Below the pieces are notes generated by a model. It searched no databases. It was given only the letters and a program-made list of their open reading frames with translations, and was not told the DNA's origin. This document shows, in pieces, positions 6,770-9,955 of a stretch of 9,955 nucleotides of DNA. The stretch is from contig JAITEK010000086.1 of the NCBI GenBank assembly GCA_031282085.1, forward strand, positions 1-9,955, written 5' to 3'. Origin of the DNA: Coriobacteriales bacterium (GTDB lineage Bacteria > Actinomycetota > Coriobacteriia > Coriobacteriales > UBA8131). Every line of letters starts with the position of its first letter. Within the stretch, counting starts at the first letter, position 1. The position numbers and the translations under genes are program-made.

Positions 6770-7776
6770 GCACGGCGATTTTGGAGGAGCGTCCCGCGCG
6801 ACGCCCCGCGGACTCCCTGACGATAGACGAGACGCTCGCGTTTTTGGCTGAGCCGCGGGAAGTGGCCATCTGTGGCCACGTGAACCCAGACGGCGACTCG
6901 CTCGGTTCGGCGCTTGCGTTGGCGGCGTTGCTGCAAGCCAAGGGCCACCGCGTCACCAAGCTGCTGGCAAGGGGAGAGGCGGCTCCAAAGCTCTATGACT
7001 TCCTTGCCGATTACGACTTTATCCCCGCGACGGCCTATGAGGGAACGCCCGATCTGTTCGTCGCTGTGGACCTGCCCAATCGCGAGCGTTTTGGCGACGC
7101 CGCCTCGGTGTTCGACCGCTCGGGCGACACGCTCGTCATCGATCATCACCCCGATTACGACGGCTTTGGGCATCACTACCTCGGCGACATAACCGCTTCG
7201 GCGACCGGGCTGATAATCTGGCGGCTCATCGCTGCCAGTGGGGTGCCCATCACCCGTGCGATGGCGGAGTATTGTTACGTGGCGCTCGTGACCGACACGG
7301 GGCGGTTCTCCTTTCAGAACACCACGGCGGAGGCCCACGCGGCGGCAAGCGAGATGATGCTCGCTGGCGTGGAACCCGCAGTTATCTGCACGAGGATATA
7401 CGATTCCAAGTCACTCGCCGCTCTCCAGCTCGACGAGCGGCTTATCTCGCGCATAGCGTTCGCGTCCGACGGACGTGTGGTGTATTCCTGGGTCACGGAG
7501 GCCGACTTCCGCGAGCTAGGCGTCCTGCGTGACGAGACGGATGGATTGCCCAACATCCTGCGCTCCATCGAGGGCAGCGAGGTTGCCATCCTGTTGCGTG
7601 AGGAAAGCGGGCGGATTCGCGTTAACCTCCGCGCAAAGGGTAGCTGTGACGTGGGCGAGTTCGCTCGGCGCTTCGACGGTGGCGGCCACAAGGCGGCGGC
7701 GGGCTTTACGCTCAACGTCACGCTCGACGAAGCAAAGACGCTCGTTCTCGAAGAAGCCAATCGCCTCATCTGCTAG
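6766..7776 (+). CDS. nrnA: DHH/DHHA1 phosphoesterase, NrnA-like (oligoribonuclease / pAp phosphatase)
   Basis: NrnA-type enzymes use two metal ions to degrade 2-5 nt RNAs and dephosphorylate 3'-phosphoadenosine 5'-phosphate, finishing mRNA turnover. The 336 residues contain all DHH motifs: GHVNPDGDSLGS (37-48), D102 in VAVDLPN, DHHP (126-129) and VTDTGRFSFQNT (175-186). The C-terminal DHHA1 nucleic-acid-binding domain ends in FDGGGHKAAAGF (303-314). A hydrophilic N-terminal stretch of about 20 residues precedes the domain. The ATG overlaps the rbfA stop by four bases. A DHH protein between rbfA and truB is common in Gram-positives, linking RNA decay to ribosome assembly. Substrate (nanoRNA, pAp or cyclic dinucleotide products) is not determined by sequence, so the gene name is by family. 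Confidence 0.88.
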   Translation: MSTAILEERPARRPADSLTIDETLAFLAEPREVAICGHVNPDGDSLGSALALAALLQAKGHRVTKLLARGEAAPKLYDFLADYDFIPATAYEGTPDLFVAVDLPNRERFGDAASVFDRSGDTLVIDHHPDYDGFGHHYLGDITASATGLIIWRLIAASGVPITRAMAEYCYVALVTDTGRFSFQNTTAEAHAAASEMMLAGVEPAVICTRIYDSKSLAALQLDERLISRIAFASDGRVVYSWVTEADFRELGVLRDETDGLPNILRSIEGSEVAILLREESGRIRVNLRAKGSCDVGEFARRFDGGGHKAAAGFTLNVTLDEAKTLVLEEANRLIC

Positions 7777-7809
7777 GGCTCGTCATGGTGGGGATGGAGT
7801 GGTGAGACC

Positions 7810-8679
7810 GTGGCGAAGATAAAACGAGGAGCAACCGATTTGTGCGGCGTTATCGCGGTGGACAAGCCGAGCGGTATGACCTCGCATGACGTGGTGGCGC
7901 GTTTGCGCCGCTTTACGGGTGAGGGGCGCATCGGCCATGCCGGTACGCTCGACCCCGCGGCGACGGGGCTTCTGCTCGTATGCGTTGGCCCCGCGACGCG
8001 GCTGAGTGATGCGCTCATGGCCGGGGATAAGACCTACGAGGCGCGCGTTGTCTTCGGCGCGGCTACCGATACCGACGACGCCGAAGGGGTGGTTGTTGCC
8101 GAGGCGCCTCTGCCCGCCGAGCTGGCCGATGAGGACTTTGCGCGCGCGGTGCTTGCCGGCTTTATCGGCGAGCAGGAGCAGATGCCGCCGGCCTATTCCG
8201 CCATCAAGAAGCAGGGGAAGAAAGCCTATGAGCTTGCGCGCGCGGGCAAGGCGGTTGAGCTTGAACCGCGCCGGGTTACCATCCACGCGCTGCGGCTTGT
8301 TGAGGCCACCGCTGAGTATTGGGATATTGAGGCCACCGTCTCAAAGGGAACCTACGTGCGCTCGCTGGCCCGCGACCTCGGCGAAGCGGTGAGCAGCCGC
8401 GCACACCTGAGCGCGCTGCGACGCACCCGCTCAGGCCAGGTGTCGGTTGAACAGGCCCATACCCTGGAGGAGCTGGAGGCGCTCACCGCGCAAACCCCCA
8501 CCGGCATAAACGCCTGCTTCCTCGATCTCACCGCCCGCCCCCTCGTCCGCCCTCCTGCCCCTGACGCCCCTGACGCCCGTCATTCTGGGCTTGTCCCAGA
8601 ATCCACCGCGAGCGAAAGTGAGCGATACTCAAAGCGTCGCGAAGCGGCGCCACCACCCTACCTTGAGGAGTCCGTGTGA
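7810..8679 (+). CDS. truB: tRNA pseudouridine(55) synthase TruB with repeat-derived C-terminal tail
   Basis: TruB isomerises U55 in the T loop of tRNAs. The catalytic core is complete: GVIAVDKPSGMTSHDVV (13-29), GHAGTLDPAATGLL (42-55) with catalytic D48, KTYEA (74-78), QMPPAYSAIKKQGKKAYELA (124-143) and SKGTYVRSLARDLG (178-191). The core proper ends around FLDL (237-240). The rest of the 289 residues is a Pro/Ala linker and a tail, RHSGLVPES and beyond, whose DNA (8576-8650) is a dispersed palindromic element. I cannot recognise a full PUA domain. GTG 7810 is preferred because MAKIKRGATDLCGV precedes the conserved start; GGAG lies 10 bases and GGTGAG three bases upstream. It starts 33 bp after nrnA and overlaps ribF by four bases. 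Confidence 0.93.
   Translation: MAKIKRGATDLCGVIAVDKPSGMTSHDVVARLRRFTGEGRIGHAGTLDPAATGLLLVCVGPATRLSDALMAGDKTYEARVVFGAATDTDDAEGVVVAEAPLPAELADEDFARAVLAGFIGEQEQMPPAYSAIKKQGKKAYELARAGKAVELEPRRVTIHALRLVEATAEYWDIEATVSKGTYVRSLARDLGEAVSSRAHLSALRRTRSGQVSVEQAHTLEELEALTAQTPTGINACFLDLTARPLVRPPAPDAPDARHSGLVPESTASESERYSKRREAAPPPYLEESV
8576..8650 (+). repeat. Dispersed palindromic element, copy C (inside the 3' end of truB)
   Basis: P1 (8576-8605) carries TTCTGGG/CCCAGAA, a perfect 7-bp stem around CTTGT. A spacer with the landmarks TCCA, CCG, GC, AGTGAGCGA and ACTCA follows. P2 is GCGTCGC (8634-8640) and GCGGCGC (8644-8650) around GAA, seven pairs with one G-U. Copy D has the same order of parts with a different P2 stem. 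It is translated in frame as part of TruB, and two short CCTGACGCC tandem units precede it. Confidence 0.65.
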
Positions 8680-9638
8680 GCACGCCCAGTCCACGCATCA
8701 TCCCGGTTTCCGACGAGCCGCGGCTCGTCGCCTTCGTTTGTGCCATCGGCGTCTTTGACGGCTTGCACGAGGGGCACCGCTTCCTTATCGACGAGGCCAT
8801 CGGGCAGGCGAGGCGACTGGGGCTGCCCGCGGTTGCCATCACCTTCGACCGCGACCCGGACGAGCTGTTCCTGGAGCCAGCTGCCCAACGCAAACTGCTC
8901 ATCAACGAGGACCGCATCAGTATGCTCGCGGCCAGCGGTGTGGACGTGGTCCTCGTCATCCCCTTCGATGCGGCCTTCGCCTCAAAGAAGCCCCTTGAGT
9001 TCCTCAACGCGGTGCTTGCCGCCCATGGCACTGTGCGTGGCATACATATCGGCTCGGACTTCCGTTTTGGCTACCACGCGATTGGCACGGTTGATGACCT
9101 GCGCTTATGGAGCGCGGAGCACGACTGCGAGATATTCGCCCACCGGTTGCTCTCCAGCGAGGGGCTGCCAGTGACCGCCACGCGCATCCGCGACGCCCTG
9201 CAAGCCGGGGAGCTTGCGCTTGCCAATCGCCTGCTTGCGCGGCCGCACTTTCTGTGGGCGCGGGTTGCCGAGGGGCGCAGCATGGGCCGTCAGTTGGGGT
9301 TCCCCACGGCAAACCTCGAGCTGGAGGAGCGGCTCGTAAAGCCTGCGGACGGCGTATACGCCGGTGTGGTTGAGGTGGCTGGCGAGTTGTACCGCACGGC
9401 AGTCTCGGTCGGCGTGCCCGCGACCTTTGCCGGCGCCCCGCCGACCATCGAGGCGCACCTGCTCGACTTTGAAGGTGACCTCTATGGCCAGCGCCTCCGG
9501 ATATTCTTCCTCGAATACCTCCGCGAGATGCGCGGTTTTGCCAGTGTTGAGGAGCTCCAACGCACCGTCCAACACAACATAGCCCAAGCCCGCGCCATCC
9601 CCATCCCCAAAAGTGTGTCGCGCTATCGCGCTCTCTGA
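8676..9638 (+). CDS. ribF: Bifunctional riboflavin kinase / FAD synthetase RibF
   Basis: RibF phosphorylates riboflavin to FMN and adenylates FMN to FAD. The 320 residues show the N-terminal nucleotidyltransferase domain with AIGVFDGLHEGHR (23-35, containing HxGH), TFDRDP (56-61), GSDFRFG (126-132) and TATRIR (167-172). The C-terminal kinase domain has GRQLGFPTANLEL (204-216, with the PTAN metal/nucleotide motif), DGVYAGVV (225-232), the catalytic Glu 259 in IEAHLLDFEGDLYG and FFLEYLRE (277-284). TFDRDP differs from the common TFDPHP; the rest is standard, so both activities are expected. GTG 8676 overlaps the truB stop and is served by GAGGAG (8665-8670) five bases upstream, which lies within truB. 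Last gene of the operon. Confidence 0.95.
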   Translation: MSTPSPRIIPVSDEPRLVAFVCAIGVFDGLHEGHRFLIDEAIGQARRLGLPAVAITFDRDPDELFLEPAAQRKLLINEDRISMLAASGVDVVLVIPFDAAFASKKPLEFLNAVLAAHGTVRGIHIGSDFRFGYHAIGTVDDLRLWSAEHDCEIFAHRLLSSEGLPVTATRIRDALQAGELALANRLLARPHFLWARVAEGRSMGRQLGFPTANLELEERLVKPADGVYAGVVEVAGELYRTAVSVGVPATFAGAPPTIEAHLLDFEGDLYGQRLRIFFLEYLREMRGFASVEELQRTVQHNIAQARAIPIPKSVSRYRAL

Positions 9639-9663
9639 GCGTTGCCCGCTGGCGCGTGTGACT

Positions 9664-9782
9664 GGATTTAAGGGACAAGCCCAGAATGACGGGCAGTTAT
9701 CCCGTTTGTCATTCTGGGTTTATCCCTTAAGTCCAACCGGGCGCAGTAGCGACCGGACTCACAAAACACCGCGGAGCGGTGT
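9664..9782 (+). repeat. Dispersed palindromic element, copy D (inverted P1 pair plus P2) after ribF
   Basis: The left arm 9664-9693 is a reverse-complement P1 with the CTTGT-type loop (read as ACAAG). The right arm 9701-9734 is a forward P1 with the TTTAT-type loop. The arms pair over nearly their whole length (27 or more positions, with a two-base insertion TT and some G-U), giving a long imperfect stem-loop. The spacer follows with CCGG, AGTAGCGA and ACTCA. P2 is ACACCGC (9766-9772) and GCGGTGT (9776-9782) around GGA, perfect. It sits 25 bases after ribF and could end or stabilise the operon transcript; there is no U-run. Confidence 0.65.
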
Positions 9783-9814
9783 AGCAGCTCTCGTGACACC
9801 GTCGTCTGCACGGC

Positions 9815-9839
9815 GCGCACTTTGCGTGAAAAAGTGCGC
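9815..9839. terminator. Perfect 9-bp hairpin downstream of ribF, no U-run
   Basis: GCGCACTTT (9815-9823) pairs perfectly with AAAGTGCGC (9831-9839) across the loop GCGTGAA. With no T-rich run after it on either strand, it is at best a U-less terminator or mRNA-end structure. An operator-like inverted repeat ahead of the next promoter is the other possibility. Confidence 0.4.
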
Positions 9840-9865
9840 AAGCTGCCAATTCTTGTGAGATTGTG

Positions 9866-9895
9866 CTGTTACGAGGGGATGATTTCCAGTAGAAT
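9866..9895 (+). promoter_or_regulatory. Candidate promoter for the next (unseen) operon
   Basis: TAGAAT at 9890-9895 is a good -10 hexamer. The best -35 is CTGTTA at 9866-9871, 18 bases upstream and only 3 of 6 matches, so the promoter is tentative. The local sequence is markedly less GC-rich than the coding regions. A start near 9902 would place the hairpin at 9913-9953 in the leader. Confidence 0.35.
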
Positions 9896-9912
9896 TGCAG
9901 GGTTGTGTTTTG

Positions 9913-9953
9913 AGGGCGTTTCCTGGATGTTACGCGTAAGAGAGAAACGCTCT
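9913..9953 (+). promoter_or_regulatory. Leader-type stem-loop at the right edge
   Basis: AGGGCGTTTC (9913-9922) pairs with GAAACGCTCT (9944-9953): ten pairs including one G-U. The 21-base loop holds a perfect 10-base palindrome TTACGCGTAA (9930-9939). It follows the candidate promoter, and the window ends two bases later, so its gene is not visible. In relatives the gene after ribF is often rpsO, whose product can bind its own leader; that link is only a suggestion. Confidence 0.4.
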
Positions 9954-9955
9954 GG

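Noticed and set aside
6565..7338. Minus-strand open frame opposite rbfA/nrnA
   Set aside because: It crosses two well-supported genes and has no recognisable family.
8538..8580. Possible frameshift or truncation at the end of truB
   Set aside because: The frame remains open to a stop that overlaps ribF with a good ribosome site; the odd composition is explained by the short CCTGACGCC repeats and element copy C rather than by a frame error.
9613..9858. Small + strand open frame after ribF
   Set aside because: It is made of the inverted repeat D and two hairpins, with no family resemblance.

Overview
The window is a GC-rich, gene-dense stretch that is almost entirely one translation and ribosome-maturation operon on the + strand. 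The order rimP-nusA-ylxR-infB-rbfA-nrnA(DHH)-truB-ribF, the frequent GTG starts, the actinobacterial-style YlxR (CVACR) and RibF (GVFDG) motifs, and a tail of InlB/Flg_new-type surface repeats at the left edge suggest a host-associated actinobacterium, most likely of class Coriobacteriia. That assignment is inferred from gene content, not from any database comparison.

Left edge (1-677): the 3' end of a large cell-surface protein with two InlB-type B-repeats (the first cut by the window), an Ala/Pro-rich stalk, one C-terminal membrane helix and a basic/acidic cytoplasmic stub. Positions 678-1056 hold no convincing gene. They contain a degenerate reverse-oriented copy of a dispersed palindromic element, a perfect 11-bp hairpin (probable transcription end), a good extended -10 promoter, and a roughly 150-nt leader with three hairpins. 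The second hairpin is followed by a U-rich run and looks like a transcription attenuator ahead of rimP-nusA.

Operon (1057-9638): the eight genes are separated by at most 69 bp or overlap (11 bp rimP/nusA, 4 bp rbfA/nrnA, 4 bp truB/ribF). RimP and RbfA mature the 30S subunit, NusA controls elongation, pausing and termination, YlxR is a small RNA-binding protein, IF2 delivers initiator tRNA, TruB makes tRNA pseudouridine-55, the DHH protein (NrnA-like) degrades nanoRNA/pAp, and RibF makes FMN and FAD. NusA carries an unusual extension of about 160 residues with a Cys/His cluster. TruB ends in a tail encoded by one of the dispersed elements.

Right edge (9639-9955): no gene within the window. 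It contains an inverted pair of the dispersed element, a perfect 9-bp hairpin, a candidate promoter and another leader-type hairpin, probably belonging to the next operon (in relatives often rpsO-pnp; not visible here).

The most interesting signals are (i) a composite palindromic repeat family (copies A-D) with compensatory stem changes, one copy being translated as the end of TruB, (ii) the attenuator-like rimP-nusA leader, and (iii) the Cys/His-containing NusA extension. I see no defence system, CRISPR array, transposase or phage gene.
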